A DNA stretch of 64,000 nucleotides from Thalassia testudinum (taxonomy: Eukaryota; Streptophyta; Magnoliopsida; Alismatales; Hydrocharitaceae), in NCBI GenBank assembly GCA_037157565.1, contig JAZHRO010000063.1, forward strand, positions 153,686,501 to 153,750,500, given 5' to 3'. The position numbers were made by a program, and so were the translations under genes. Positions 34,334 to 44,769 of this stretch are shown here, one piece after another. Within the stretch, counting starts at the first letter, position 1. Every line of letters begins with the position of its first letter. Below the pieces are notes generated by a model. It was not told the origin of the DNA, made no database searches, and was given only the letters and a program-made list of their open reading frames with translations.

Positions 34334-35650
34334 TTAACTACCTGTTGCTACAGTCAGCTTCCTTCTTCTTCCGCGGGTCTTCTTCGCCTGTGCCTGCACA
34401 CTTCAGAGTTTTTCGTCAGAGGCAAAACCTACTCTACCCCCCCCCCCCCGCGTCTCTCTCTCTCTCTGAAACCACTCTTGGGAAAGCTCTCCCAGAGCTA
34501 CCGGGTAACCGGGTTCGGGTCAGGCCCGGGTCCAGGCCCACCGGCGTGCGTGGTGGGCGAGGAGTGCAGGTCAGTCTTAAGTCGGGTCGGGTCGGTTCGG
34601 GTCAGGTCCGCGGGGCGTGAGCGCGGACGAGACCGGGTAACCGGGCGGGTGAAGGGGACCTCACCCCGTGTGCTGAGGCAGTAAGCCTTCAGCACTTTTG
34701 CATCTTATGTCGCTGCGACTCTTCAGGCGTTTCCGAGGTGGGACTAAATGGCCCACCTCAATTGCGCGCCCGCAGCGGGGAAATCAGCAGGAGATGGCGG
34801 CGTCACGCGAAGCTTTCTTCCTTAGCTGCGAACCTGGTGTTTTGCCAAAACTCCTCGCAAGGCCTGGGAGTTGAATCTGGGCTTGGCGCTGAGCGTGGCG
34901 CGCCTGTAGCTGCAGGCGGAAGCAGTTCCTCCTGCGCGTCAATGGCGGCGGAGGTCGGGTGGCCTGTTCACAAGAAGACGGCCTCTCGGCCTAATCAGAA
35001 AGTGCCAGGAGCTTCGCCAGGGTGCGGCGAAGCTCGTGTGGGTGGTGGTGAGGCGCGGGGCGGCGTGCGAGGGCTGCCCTAGGTCGGACTGTGGGTCGGA
35101 GGATGGGTCTGTTCGGTGGGGTTGCAGGGGGTGATGTGGGGGAAGTGGCAGGGCGGAGGTTGATCAGGGTGAGGAGGCGGAGGTCCTGCGGTGGTCAGCG
35201 AGCCGTGTGGGTCGCTGAGGTGATGGGAGCGACTCGCCGGAGGGTGGTCGGAGACGAAGGGGGTGAAGGTGGTCAGGGTCGGTCGAGGGCTTAAGTGAAT
35301 AAATTGAAAGCGGGGAAAGAAAGAGGAGAAGAAGGGGAGTAGCTCTAGCTTACTTGCAGGGACGAAGGGGGAGGAACAGGGCGACAGTCGTATCGACTGT
35401 CGCCGGAGAAGACGATGCTCAGGGAAAGGGGCGGCGGCGAGCAGAGAGCCGGAGAGGCGCCAGCTGGGTGCGGCGTGGCGCGGGAAGAGCAGGGGAGGAA
35501 GTCTCTGCTGCTGGTATTGCGGCAGAGCGAAGAGGTGGAGGGGGAGGAAACCGCCGGAGCTGGTGAGCGTCTGCCGGAGGAAGAAGAGAGGAAAGTTGGG
35601 GATTTTCTCCGTCAGATCCAGGCTGCCCTGGTCGGTGGAGCAACGGGGGG

Positions 35651-35660
35651 TATTTATAGG
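35651..35660 (-). promoter_or_regulatory. TATA box, 3' LTR
   Basis: CCTATAAATA on the minus strand. It puts the U3/R border near 35625 and makes U3 about 0.95 kb. Confidence 0.65.
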
Positions 35661-36566
35661 GATCAAACAGGGAGGAAGGTGGAGGGAGACGACGTGTCTC
35701 CCTCGCCGGAGGATGGTCGGAAACAAGAACCCATACCGTCCGTGCGTTCGCACGGCCGGTATGGTGGGTAACAACGACCAGGGGGGTGTCCCTGCGACGG
35801 CTGACGACGCAGGGCACCCCCGGTTTACTTGCCAGGTCCCCCACCTCACCCTGCGCGGCGCCATGCTCCGCGCAAGGTCGCCGGAGCATGGTGCTGGCAG
35901 GTTTTGCAGGAGGGACCTGATTGCAAAGAACGAAGGAGAGTTAGGGGCCAAAATGCTAGGGTTCAAAAGTTGAGGGCCAAAGAGTAAATATATGAGGACC
36001 AAAGTGTAAAGTCGGTCAAGGAGGTTTCTTCTTAGGCTCAAGTTTTTATACATGACTAATTAGGACCTAAGGAATCTGATGGTGAATTTCATTTCCATAT
36101 TAAACCTTTTTTGACCGGTCAATTTGCGCAAAAACCCAAATTAAGTTATTAATTGGGCATGGTTCTCAATGTAGGTCAAAAAGGGTTCTGAAGGCCAAAT
36201 TGAAGGTTCTAAACCCTGGAGATTATTTTTCTATGAATTTTAGAGGGTTTATTCTATTTTTACTTTGCCCCGAACTTTGTGAATTGAAGTGGGTTGTTTT
36301 AGGGTTACAGATTATCATTTAGTTTCTTGGAATTGCTGTAGCCCTTGCTAGATCATTTCATCCCACTCTTATTCTTATTAAGCTGCTTTGACCTATGTTT
36401 GGGCCCTGAATTACCCTGTATGCAGATTATACTGGTAAAATTGCATTTTTACCCCTTATGACTTGTTTTCTTCTCAAACTCAGGATTCTCTGAGTTAAGC
36501 CTTTCCTTGAGATATGTAGGAGCTTTTATCCTTTGTATTAGGTCAAAATGAGCTAGTTATGGCTCA

Positions 36567-36583
36567 TGATGAGGTTCTCATCA
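36567..36583 (-). repeat. Terminal palindrome at outer U3 end
   Basis: tgatgag / ctcatca with a 3-base loop forms the very end of U3. Other Athila-type LTRs here have different but still self-complementary versions (1151-1170, 30113-30129, 52599-52615). Confidence 0.7.
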
Positions 36584-36621
36584 TACCCCCATGCCTAGCT
36601 TTTGCTAGTCCCTTAGCAAAA
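36584..36621 (-). other. 3' polypurine tract with upstream hairpin
   Basis: On the minus strand a stem TTTTGCTA/TAGCAAAA (36621-36614, 36607-36600) is followed by a purine-rich tract ending GCATGGGGGTA directly at the LTR. It is the same module as 9283-9319. Confidence 0.8.
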
Positions 36622-37023
36622 ACTTAAGGTTTCAACCCTTGTTCTAGACCATGAAGTTTTTAATAGTTTTAGATAAGTGCCTTTTTATTTGAGCATAGAT
36701 TAGGTTAGAATGCTGACCATAGGCCTAAAAGGTACTCTAGTACTAATCAAGATCCAAATCTGTCTAGCCTTAGCCTCAGTCTTTTAGCAAAGGTTTTTAA
36801 GGCCCAGAAGAACTAACCTAAGGTTTATTGGACTTCGTGGTTAAAGCACCCGTCCTTGAAATGATTTTAGCCCTGGCTCAGTTCGCAGTGTGTTTTGTAA
36901 GAGAGAGATAGAAAGTTTTTCTGTTTGGAGAGTTTTCTCTCTCTTTTTCTTTTTAGTTCTAGCCTAGGATTGGCTTTTCAACACGGTCTGTATCAGATTC
37001 CTTGCTCCCATCATCAATCCTCA

Positions 37024-37180
37024 AGGGTTCCTGGTGATCGAAGCTTCGAGATAGCACCGCCCATGGCAACCCCCGGAACCCTGGCTATTGAGATTTCGAG
37101 ATAATCCCATCCATGGTATTCCGTGGCCGAATCCAGACCCTGGCAATTGACACTTCGAGATAATGCCATCCATGGAATCT
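37024..37180. repeat. Three diverged tandem repeats, about 53 bp each
   Basis: Each copy has a cctgg near its start, then ttcgagataatnccatccatgg or a variant. Copies begin near 37024, 37079 and 37130. Tandem repeats in the 3' noncoding region are known in related Tat/Ogre elements. Confidence 0.65.
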
Positions 37181-37862
37181 GAACCAGTAGAGTGCTTACA
37201 TGCCCCCAGTAGGATATGTAAATATCCTAGGAGACAAGCACCGAGGAGATGATATTTTGTTACGCATCTTCGACGGGATTTCCCGCCTCTCCGCGCTGGG
37301 AACTCGTCCAAATCAACTTGTGTTAATCGGCCGCTCCTATTCTAGGTGTTCTTTTCAGATTTTTTTGCGACGCTTCTGCGTGATTCTGATTTTTACGCTT
37401 ACTGAACCAGGCTGTGTGTGAGGTTAGGGTGCTTAGGTTACTGAGTCCCGTAAACCAAAAATTAGTTAACGAGGCCGAATACTCCCTAAGCCTTAGACCT
37501 AATACTTCAGCTTTTCATTTTCCTCAACCTCTTGAGGAGTGTCCAGATCTTAATGGGTACTAAGAGTCTATTCAAGAATGCCTAAGGTTTGCATTCTTAC
37601 TAATCTCATTGTGCACTTTTCAGTTATTTTCTTGAATGAGGTCTAGAACTTAGGTTAATTCCTTAGTTCCTTACTAATGACTATCACCTTTTCTTATAAT
37701 TTTGTGCTCCTTTTTCATTTTGTTTTTCTTCTCCTTCACAAAATTTCCTTCTCCTCTTTTCCTCTTATTCTTTTTCGAAAATTTTTTTAATTTTTATGGT
37801 GTTTTTGGCATATGTGAATTTTTTTTGTTTGAAACCTTTTCTTACAAGTTTTTGTACTTTCC

Positions 37863-37901
37863 TACCCCCCCATGCCTAAGATTTGCAATGTCCTCATTGT
37901 A
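37863..37901 (-). other. Internal polypurine-like motif
   Basis: On the minus strand: acaatgaggacattgc, then ggcatggggggtagg. Counterpart of 8051-8088 in the non-autonomous element, about 1.3 kb from the 3' LTR. Confidence 0.6.
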
Positions 37902-38121
37902 ACCTAGGGGTTTTTATTCAACTAAGTTCATACATTAGGATAGCTGTTTTGATGAGTCTCAGATGCAAGCACCTGAGGTGGAGTTGGCTGCCCTAAAGTG
38001 TGAACTTCAAGTGCAAAAAAAAAAAAAAAACTGTCAGAATAAGTTTCAGGTTTTCAAAGAGAATGACGGGCTGCCTCCCGTTAAGCGCTGAGTTTTACGC
38101 CATCGGCTGGGCGCAATAAGC

Positions 38122-41100
38122 TCAAGGGGAAAGGAGGGTATAAGATGCCTCAGCCAAATTAGTAGAAGTTACATCAATGAACGGCTTGAGTCTCTGACCG
38201 TTCACGATGAAAGGTTCAGAATCGTGGCTGAGTGGACTGATTTCGATTGCTCCATTTCCAAAAACCTGTCGGACCAAATATGGTCCGACCCACTTAGATC
38301 TCAGTTTTCCTGGGAAGAGTTTGAGTCGGGCATCAAAGAGTAGGACCTTTTGACCAGGATGAAAGATCTTTCTCGAGATGTGTTTGTCGTGGAAGGCTTT
38401 AACCCGCTCCTTGTAGATTTGCGAGTTCTCGTACGCGTCTATGCGTAATTCATCGATCTCGCTGATTTGGAGTTTCCTGTGGGTCCCAGCCTTGGAAAGA
38501 TCTAGATTACAGTTCCGTACTGCCCAATAGGCTTTATGCTCCAGTTCGACGGGAAGGTGGCATGCCTTTCCGTACACCAGTCTAAAGGGAGACATGCCTA
38601 ATTGGGTCTTGTGGGCGGTCCTATAGGCCCACAATGCTTTCGGAAGTCGGGATGACCAGTCCTTCCTGTCAGGTCGAACAGTGACTTGCAGGATTTTCTT
38701 GATCTCCCGATTAGACAGCTCAGCTAGACCATTAGTTTGGGGGTGGTAAGGAGTAGAGATTCGGTGAGACACCCCGTATTTGGTCATCAGTGACCTAAAC
38801 TGAGCATTTGTGAAATGGGTCCCCCCATCAGAGATTATTGCACGAGGAATCCCGAACCTTGAGAAAATGTGTTGATGAATGAATTTGAGAACAATTTTGT
38901 GATCACAGGTTCGGGTCGGTATGGCTTCGATCCATTTGGACACGTAGTCCACAGCCAACAGAATGTATTCGAAACCATCCGAAACAGGAAAGGGGCCCAT
39001 AAAATCAATCCCCCAAACATCAAACATTTCGCATACTAGAATCGGTTGCATAGGCATCATGTCGCGATGGCTCATGTTGCCCAAAGTCTGGCAACGACTG
39101 CATGCCTTGCAATGACTGTATGTGTCTTTGAACAGTGTGGGCCAGTAAAAGCCGCACTGGAGGACTTTTGATGCGGTTTTATGCCCGGCAAAATGGCCAC
39201 CGCATGCCTGGTCATGGCAGAAAGAGAGGATATTGTTGACTTCCCCTTCCGGGACACATCTCCGGATGATCTGATCGGCACCTATGCGGAAGAGGTACGG
39301 GTCTTCCCAAATGTAATACTTGGCATCGGAGCGTAATTTGTCTTTCTTGGCCTTCGGCCAATCGGACGGGGTCTGATGAGATGCCAAGTAATTTACAATA
39401 TTAGCAAACCATGGAAGGCTAGTACCAATAGTCAGCAGGTGCTCATCGGGAAAATGCTCAGTGATGGGTCCGGAAGGGTCAATTATTTCAGAAGGAAGAC
39501 GGGACAAGTGATCAGCTACCACGTTTTGTTTTCCCGCTTTGTCGCGAATCTCAAGGTCAAATTCTTGCAACAGCAAGATCCATCGGATCAATCTAGGTTT
39601 CGCGTCCTTCTTTGCAAGGAGATGCCTCACAGCAGTGTGATCCGAGTATATGATGACATGGGAACCCAGAAGGTACGATCTGAACTTCTCTAGGGCAAAT
39701 ACTACAGCTAGCAGCTCTTTCTCAGTAACCGTATAGTTACGCTGAGCCTCATCGAGTGTTTTTCTGGCGTAGTAAATGACCACAGGTTTCTTGTCATTTT
39801 TCTGCCCCAAAACCGCTCCTACAGCGAAGTCGGATGCATCACACATGATCTCAAAGGGTTGAGACCAATCAGGGGACTGTAGGATCGGGGCTTGGGTGAC
39901 TCGGTCACGCAGGATTTCAAATGCTTGAGTGCATTCCTTGGAGATTTCGAAGGGAACATCCTTGGAGAGAAGAGTGGTCAGGGGGCGTGCGATTTTTGAA
40001 AAATCAGGGATAAATCGTCGATAAAAACCGACATGCCCCAAAAAGGATCGGATGTCCCTGATCGAGCTAGGCATAGGAAGGTGAGAAATCAGATTAACCT
40101 TAGCTCGATCCACTTGGATACCTTTCTCCGAAATTGAGTGTCCCAGGACAATTCCCTCAGGCACCATGAAATGGCTCTTTTCCCAGGAAAGAACCAAATT
40201 CACATCGATGCACCGCCTGAGTATCTGGACCAAGTGTTGGAGGCAATCATCGAATGATGCTCCGAAAACTGAAAAGTCATCCATGAAGACTTCCAGATAA
40301 TCACCTACCATATCTGAGAATATGGCAAGCATGCATCGCTGAAAAGTAGCGGGTGCATTGCAAAGACCGAAAGGCATCCTTCGGAAAGCGTATGTTCCGA
40401 AGGGGCAGGTGAACGTGGTCTTTTCTTGGTCCTCAGGATGGATTGCCACCTGGTTATAACCGGAGTACCCGTCAAGAAAGCAGAAGAACCTATTTCCCGC
40501 TAGTTTTTCGAGAATTTGATCAATGAAGGGTAGTGGGAAATGATCCTTCTTCGTGGAGGAATTGAGTCGACGGTAATCTATACAGACTCTCCACGAGTTG
40601 GCTAATCGGGTAGGAATGATTTCTCCGATCTCAGTCGTTATAGTGGTGAGTCCTGCCTTCTTGGGCACGACCTGAATTGGGCTCACCCAACGACTATCGG
40701 AGATCGGGTAGATGATTCCGGCATCTAACCACTTGATGATCTCCTTTTTCACGACCTCCTGCAGATTGGGGTTCAAGCGTCTCTGCATTTCACGAGAAGG
40801 TCGTGTGCCCTCTTCTGAATAGATATGATGAGTACAATAAGAGGGACTTATTCCAGTCAAATCATCGAGAGTCCATCCGATGGCTCTGCGATGTTGCTGG
40901 AGGACAACAATCAGACGGGATTCCTGTTCAGGACTGAGGTTGGAATTGATGATCACAGGAAGGGTCTGATTAGAACCCAAAAAGACGTATTTTAAGTGAG
41001 CAGGAAGGGGTTTCAGTTCGAGGATGGGGTTTTCAGCAGCAGCGGGTGGTTCAGTATAGATGTGAGGTTCAAGGGTGGGAGTTACTGGGTTGTTCACATC

Positions 41101-43821
41101 TGGATTTGACTCCTCTGTTTGCGAGTCAAGATCCTTCTGTGGTTGATGAGGCATACTCAAGTCATTCTGGAGGTGTGATTCATCAACCAAAGTCTTGATG
41201 TCACAAATTTGCTCGATGACGCCGCAATTAATTCCTTGTTGGGCCTTAAATATATCAATTTTCAGTGTTTGATCTCCAAACTTAAGCTCTATTTGGCCCT
41301 CCTCACAGCTGATGTTGGCTCTAGCAGTAGCCAAGAAAGGTCTCCCTAGAATGATTGGTGTATCCCTAGGGTTCTCAGGTGCATCCATGTCTAAGACTAT
41401 AAAGTCCACTGGAAAATAGAAATCCCGCACTCTCACGACAACATCCTCGAGAATCCCTTTTGGTGACTTTATAGATCGATCTGCTAATTGTAATGTCACC
41501 TCGGTTGGTTTCAGCTCAGATTCTTCTAGATGGTCAAGTAAGGATGTGGGTATCAGATTTATAGATGCACCTAAGTCTAACAATGCTCTATCAAATTGGG
41601 TACCACCTATCTTACAAGAGATCAGGGGAGTTCCAGGATCTTTTGCCTTGGGTGGGAGTCTACTAAGGATTACAGAGCTGGCTTGCTCTGACAGAACAAT
41701 TGGGCTCCCTCCCTTGGTTCGCGGCTTACGCTGGGGTGTACATATATTCTTTAGAAATCGTGCGTAAGCTGGTACGTGGCGGATTGCATCCATCAAGGGG
41801 ATGTTTATGTGGACCTGCTCAAAGAGCTTGACCAGGTCCTCCTCAGGGGCCACGGGTTTGGTGGTCTTCTTTCCCTTGGTCAGGGCCTCGGGAAACGGGA
41901 TCTTGGTTGGTTCTTCTAGGATAGGTTCAGGTTGTGGGTCTGGAACAGCGGTACCTTGGATAACTATCCTAGGGTCATGGTTATCAGGCTGGGAGTGGTT
42001 TGGATAATGCGGGTCTTGAGTTGTCTTTCCACTACGTGTTGTTACAGAATTTAATCCGGCCTGATTTTGGTTTGGGTTTGGTAGGAGGGGTGGCTGCTGC
42101 TGAAATCCCGCACGAGAAGTTGAGGCTTCCATCTCGTCTGGAGATGGAGCAGTAGGGGCCTGATAAATCCATTGAGCGTGGCCTAAATTTGGATTCATAA
42201 CGCGCTTCTGGGTTGGCACGTTATTTGGGTTAGGAAGGGGTTGGGAAGGGAGTGTGCCTGGCTGGCGAGAATTTGCCAACTGGGCCAGTTGAGTTTTAAC
42301 TTCAGTAAGCTCGTCCTTGTGCTGTTTCTGAATAGCCGCATTCGTTTTTTGAATGTCAGCCAGAGTCTGAAGGATTAAGGACATTTGATCTTGATTTGGC
42401 CCTGATGGATAAGTAGGGTTGGGCCGAGGCTGAGGCGGCTGGTAGTGATGAGAGGGCTGTGGGCGGGACTGAAAAGGTGGTCTTTGGGTTTGGGAATTTC
42501 CCGCCCACTGAAAATTGGGATGGTTTCGCCATCCAGGGTTGTAAGTGTTGGAGAATGGGTCGTTCTGGATGGCGTTGAGGTCCTCGCAGGTCTGAGGAAC
42601 CTCCTGAGAATCAGGGAAAGGAGGAATGGAGTTCCCCCGGCTGGTGTAGAAAGGATCGGATGATCTTCCAGTCCAAGAATCAGATGGGGATGGATATGGA
42701 TCCATCCCAGGGGAGGATCGGTGGAGGATGTTTTGCACAGTCTCCTGTGTGGAAGGAGGTTGTGCAAAGGAGTTACGCGCAGAGGTGGCTCGCTGCAAGT
42801 GCTGAGTCATCTCATCCACCTTCTTTTCAATGATTGAGACCTTGTCCAATCGACTGGCCATTAATTCCAGGTCGACTGATGCGGACAGGCCCTGCGTCTC
42901 ATGTGCTCCCTTAAGATTCGTCGCTGCGCGGGTATTCGTCCTGTCGAATAATCCCATGGAGTCATTGTTGATGGAGTTCTCGCACATGTTTTCGAGAATC
43001 TCCCATACGGTGTCTTCATGTTGACCCATGATGTTTCCTCCGCAAGTTGCATTGACGAAAAGGCGGATGTCCTCACGGAGTCCCTGGTAAAAAGATTGGA
43101 CTTGTTCCCATTTAGGAACTCCGTGATGGGGGCACTTTCTCATGAGATCCTGAAAACGATCCCATGCCTCATGGAGAGGTTCTCCTGATTGTTGAGTGAA
43201 GTGTGTAATCTGATGGCGCAAGGCGTTGGTCCGACCAACGGGAAAAAACTTTTTCAAAAATTCGGATTGAAGTTCTTCCCAAGTGTTGATCGGCCGGGTC
43301 TGAGTTTGATACCAATGGGCGGCCTTGTCCATAAGAGAAAAGGAGAACATCTTCATGAGAAGAATATCCCGATTTTGCGCATCTGATCCAAAAGTGTGGG
43401 CCAGATGCTTTAGCTGTTTGATGTGCTGGAAGGGATCTTCAGAATTAAGCCCATGGAATTTAGGTATAGCATGAATCATGTTGGGCTTTAGTTCGGAATC
43501 AGGTCCTCCAGTCGGGATTCTGACTCGAGGCTCAATGGCCACCGCAGCAGGATTGTAGTGGTCCCGCATCATAGGACGCTGTGGTGGGTGCACGAAGTTT
43601 TGGAAGAGGTCATTGAGTCGCTGGAGCTGGTGTTCCAGATTATTTTCTTCCTCAACTGGCTGAGCCATGATGGGGGAAGAAGAAGAACTTGGTTCTGAAT
43701 CAGAAGGGAGAATAATGTGAGGGTGTTGTTGCACAAACACAGGCGTCGAGGCTTGGCCTTGACGAGAGTGAATTTCTAATGGAGGTCTTAAGGGTGGTCC
43801 TAGGGACCTCCTTCCGTACAT
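38122..43821 (-). CDS. Athila-type gag-pol polyprotein, intact
   Basis: About 1899 residues in one open frame. I place the start at the ATG at 43821: upstream in-frame sequence begins only with TTG, the older copy has its ATG at the matching place (56289, both in a C-M-Y/F-GRRS context), and a splice acceptor lies 3 bases before. Domains: gag core about residues 120-235 ([36 protein letters not shown]), with no zinc knuckle visible; aspartic protease near 749 ([12 protein letters not shown]); reverse transcriptase about 1030-1250 ([23 protein letters not shown] near 1179); RNase H from about 1327 ([37 protein letters not shown]); integrase with a His/Cys zinc region ([17 protein letters not shown]), catalytic Asp near 1606, Asp near 1665 and Glu near 1701 (35 residues between the last two). 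[18 protein letters not shown] is characteristic of Athila. All core catalytic residues are present. Confidence 0.95.
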   Translation of the reverse strand: MYGRRSLGPPLRPPLEIHSRQGQASTPVFVQQHPHIILPSDSEPSSSSSPIMAQPVEEENNLEHQLQRLNDLFQNFVHPPQRPMMRDHYNPAAVAIEPRVRIPTGGPDSELKPNMIHAIPKFHGLNSEDPFQHIKQLKHLAHTFGSDAQNRDILLMKMFSFSLMDKAAHWYQTQTRPINTWEELQSEFLKKFFPVGRTNALRHQITHFTQQSGEPLHEAWDRFQDLMRKCPHHGVPKWEQVQSFYQGLREDIRLFVNATCGGNIMGQHEDTVWEILENMCENSINNDSMGLFDRTNTRAATNLKGAHETQGLSASVDLELMASRLDKVSIIEKKVDEMTQHLQRATSARNSFAQPPSTQETVQNILHRSSPGMDPYPSPSDSWTGRSSDPFYTSRGNSIPPFPDSQEVPQTCEDLNAIQNDPFSNTYNPGWRNHPNFQWAGNSQTQRPPFQSRPQPSHHYQPPQPRPNPTYPSGPNQDQMSLILQTLADIQKTNAAIQKQHKDELTEVKTQLAQLANSRQPGTLPSQPLPNPNNVPTQKRVMNPNLGHAQWIYQAPTAPSPDEMEASTSRAGFQQQPPLLPNPNQNQAGLNSVTTRSGKTTQDPHYPNHSQPDNHDPRIVIQGTAVPDPQPEPILEEPTKIPFPEALTKGKKTTKPVAPEEDLVKLFEQVHINIPLMDAIRHVPAYARFLKNICTPQRKPRTKGGSPIVLSEQASSVILSRLPPKAKDPGTPLISCKIGGTQFDRALLDLGASINLIPTSLLDHLEESELKPTEVTLQLADRSIKSPKGILEDVVVRVRDFYFPVDFIVLDMDAPENPRDTPIILGRPFLATARANISCEEGQIELKFGDQTLKIDIFKAQQGINCGVIEQICDIKTLVDESHLQNDLSMPHQPQKDLDSQTEESNPDVNNPVTPTLEPHIYTEPPAAAENPILELKPLPAHLKYVFLGSNQTLPVIINSNLSPEQESRLIVVLQQHRRAIGWTLDDLTGISPSYCTHHIYSEEGTRPSREMQRRLNPNLQEVVKKEIIKWLDAGIIYPISDSRWVSPIQVVPKKAGLTTITTEIGEIIPTRLANSWRVCIDYRRLNSSTKKDHFPLPFIDQILEKLAGNRFFCFLDGYSGYNQVAIHPEDQEKTTFTCPFGTYAFRRMPFGLCNAPATFQRCMLAIFSDMVGDYLEVFMDDFSVFGASFDDCLQHLVQILRRCIDVNLVLSWEKSHFMVPEGIVLGHSISEKGIQVDRAKVNLISHLPMPSSIRDIRSFLGHVGFYRRFIPDFSKIARPLTTLLSKDVPFEISKECTQAFEILRDRVTQAPILQSPDWSQPFEIMCDASDFAVGAVLGQKNDKKPVVIYYARKTLDEAQRNYTVTEKELLAVVFALEKFRSYLLGSHVIIYSDHTAVRHLLAKKDAKPRLIRWILLLQEFDLEIRDKAGKQNVVADHLSRLPSEIIDPSGPITEHFPDEHLLTIGTSLPWFANIVNYLASHQTPSDWPKAKKDKLRSDAKYYIWEDPYLFRIGADQIIRRCVPEGEVNNILSFCHDQACGGHFAGHKTASKVLQCGFYWPTLFKDTYSHCKACSRCQTLGNMSHRDMMPMQPILVCEMFDVWGIDFMGPFPVSDGFEYILLAVDYVSKWIEAIPTRTCDHKIVLKFIHQHIFSRFGIPRAIISDGGTHFTNAQFRSLMTKYGVSHRISTPYHPQTNGLAELSNREIKKILQVTVRPDRKDWSSRLPKALWAYRTAHKTQLGMSPFRLVYGKACHLPVELEHKAYWAVRNCNLDLSKAGTHRKLQISEIDELRIDAYENSQIYKERVKAFHDKHISRKIFHPGQKVLLFDARLKLFPGKLRSKWVGPYLVRQVFGNGAIEISPLSHDSEPFIVNGQRLKPFIDVTSTNLAEASYTLLSP

Positions 43822-43824
43822 GCA

Positions 43825-44610
43825 CTGTTTGGAAGAGGTAAGTTTAGAAGGTGCTGGACCCAATCAAGACACCCAAAAATGTGTTGGGTGACTATAGAGG
43901 TGCGGGGCAGATGGACCCCTTGATCAGAAAGATCGTCCACCTGAGAATTACCTGGGCAGCCAGAGAGGGAGAGTCCCGCGAAGACCCCTACACGGTAGAG
44001 CGTCCCCACAGGTTACAGGGTTTCCCCCACCCGACCTCTCTTGTCACTGCGGTTCCAGGTAGACCAGAATGGGGATCTTGACCTCTTAAGTCTACCAATT
44101 TTAAGATCAGGGTGCTTAAGGTTTCACTTGAACTTTAGTCTTTTTAAGTGCAAAGAGTGACCTAATTTGAGGTTGGTTAACCCAAAGGGGTCAACTTTAC
44201 CTCTTGTTTTCTTTGAGAGCTTTTTGGGTCCTTTCTTTTTAGGGTTCAAGTGTTTAGAGAGAGCCAATTGTTTAGGATTTTTCTTGTTAATTATTTTCAA
44301 TCAATGGCTTGGGCACACCTCTTTTGGATTTCCTCAATTCTTGATTAAGGGGTGTGTCTCTACTGAAATCCTAATGTTTGACCTTATGTTGGCTCTACTT
44401 GGTCCATTTAACTCTTTGTTGGGCAATTAGGGCTCAAGCAAGAATGTGTTAGCCCTCAAATACCCTTAATAGTGTGCAGGAGTGATGAGTTGAAAACATG
44501 CAACTCTTTATGGTTACTAAGTATGGAAGACAGGTTAGCCCTATATTGCTTGTTCTTTTCTTTTCTTCCTCTTTAGAGTTTAGGGGTTAATAGTGAGAGG
44601 AAAAATTTAC
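43825..44610 (-). other. Predicted leader intron, young Athila-type element
   Basis: On the minus strand the donor GACAG|GTAAATTT lies 159 bases from the LTR end, and the acceptor cttccaaacag, after a pyrimidine-rich tract, lies 3 bases before the gag ATG. The length is 786 bases. The conserved block 43961-44052 lies inside it. Predicted from consensus, position and agreement with two other elements. Confidence 0.55.
43961..44052 (-). other. Conserved noncoding leader block
   Basis: The block aligns with 56051-56136 in the diverged copy, including gtcgggtgggggaaaccct, taccgtgta-ggg and gggactctccct (minus strand). Neighbouring leader sequence is less alike. A packaging or dimerisation signal is one possible role. 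Confidence 0.5.
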
Positions 44611-44746
44611 CTGTCTTCGGAGTGGTTGTCGTGTGGTTGCTTGTCTTCTTGAGTTCCTGTAGCTGCACAAAAGAGAGGAGATTATCAGAAATTAAAAAAA
44701 AAAAAAAAAAAAAAAAACAGGAATGTTTACCTCTAGAATAGCCGTT

Positions 44747-44766
44747 GCTCCCCGGCAGCGGCGCCA
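44747..44766 (-). other. Primer binding site, tRNA-Asp type
   Basis: TGGCGCCGCTGCCGGGGAGC on the minus strand, 3 bases from the LTR. Nearly the standard Athila/Tat site. Confidence 0.9.
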
Positions 44767-44769
44767 AAA

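Larger units (their letters stand above)
33829..36583 (-). repeat. 3' LTR of the young Athila-type element
   Basis: TGAAATCGC at the left, CTCATCA at the right; 2755 bp. U5 motif at 33946-33966, hairpin at 34308-34333, C-run at 34437-34449, minus-strand TATA at 35651-35660, terminal palindrome at 36567-36583. The 324-codon frame at 35079-36053 starts upstream of the TATA box and is not counted as a gene. Confidence 0.95.
36622..38121 (-). other. 3' untranslated region of the young element
   Basis: About 1.5 kb between pol and the polypurine tract, with no env-like ORF. It holds tandem repeats (37024-37180), a purine-rich tract on the minus strand (37680-37790), an internal polypurine motif (37863-37901) and an A-run of 17 near 38015-38031. 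Confidence 0.7.

Noticed and set aside
35079..36053. 324-codon minus-strand open frame in the LTR, with an identical-length partner at 46024-46998
   Set aside because: It starts upstream of the LTR TATA box, is Pro/Ser-rich, and its repetition only reflects near-identical LTRs.
37021..37311. 96-codon minus-strand frame as a possible env remnant
   Set aside because: It is built from the tandem repeats and has no membrane segment or signal peptide.
43822..43863. Upstream extension of the Athila-type gag-pol frame by 14 codons
   Set aside because: It begins with TTG, lacks an ATG, spans the predicted splice acceptor, and the older copy has a stop upstream of the matching ATG.
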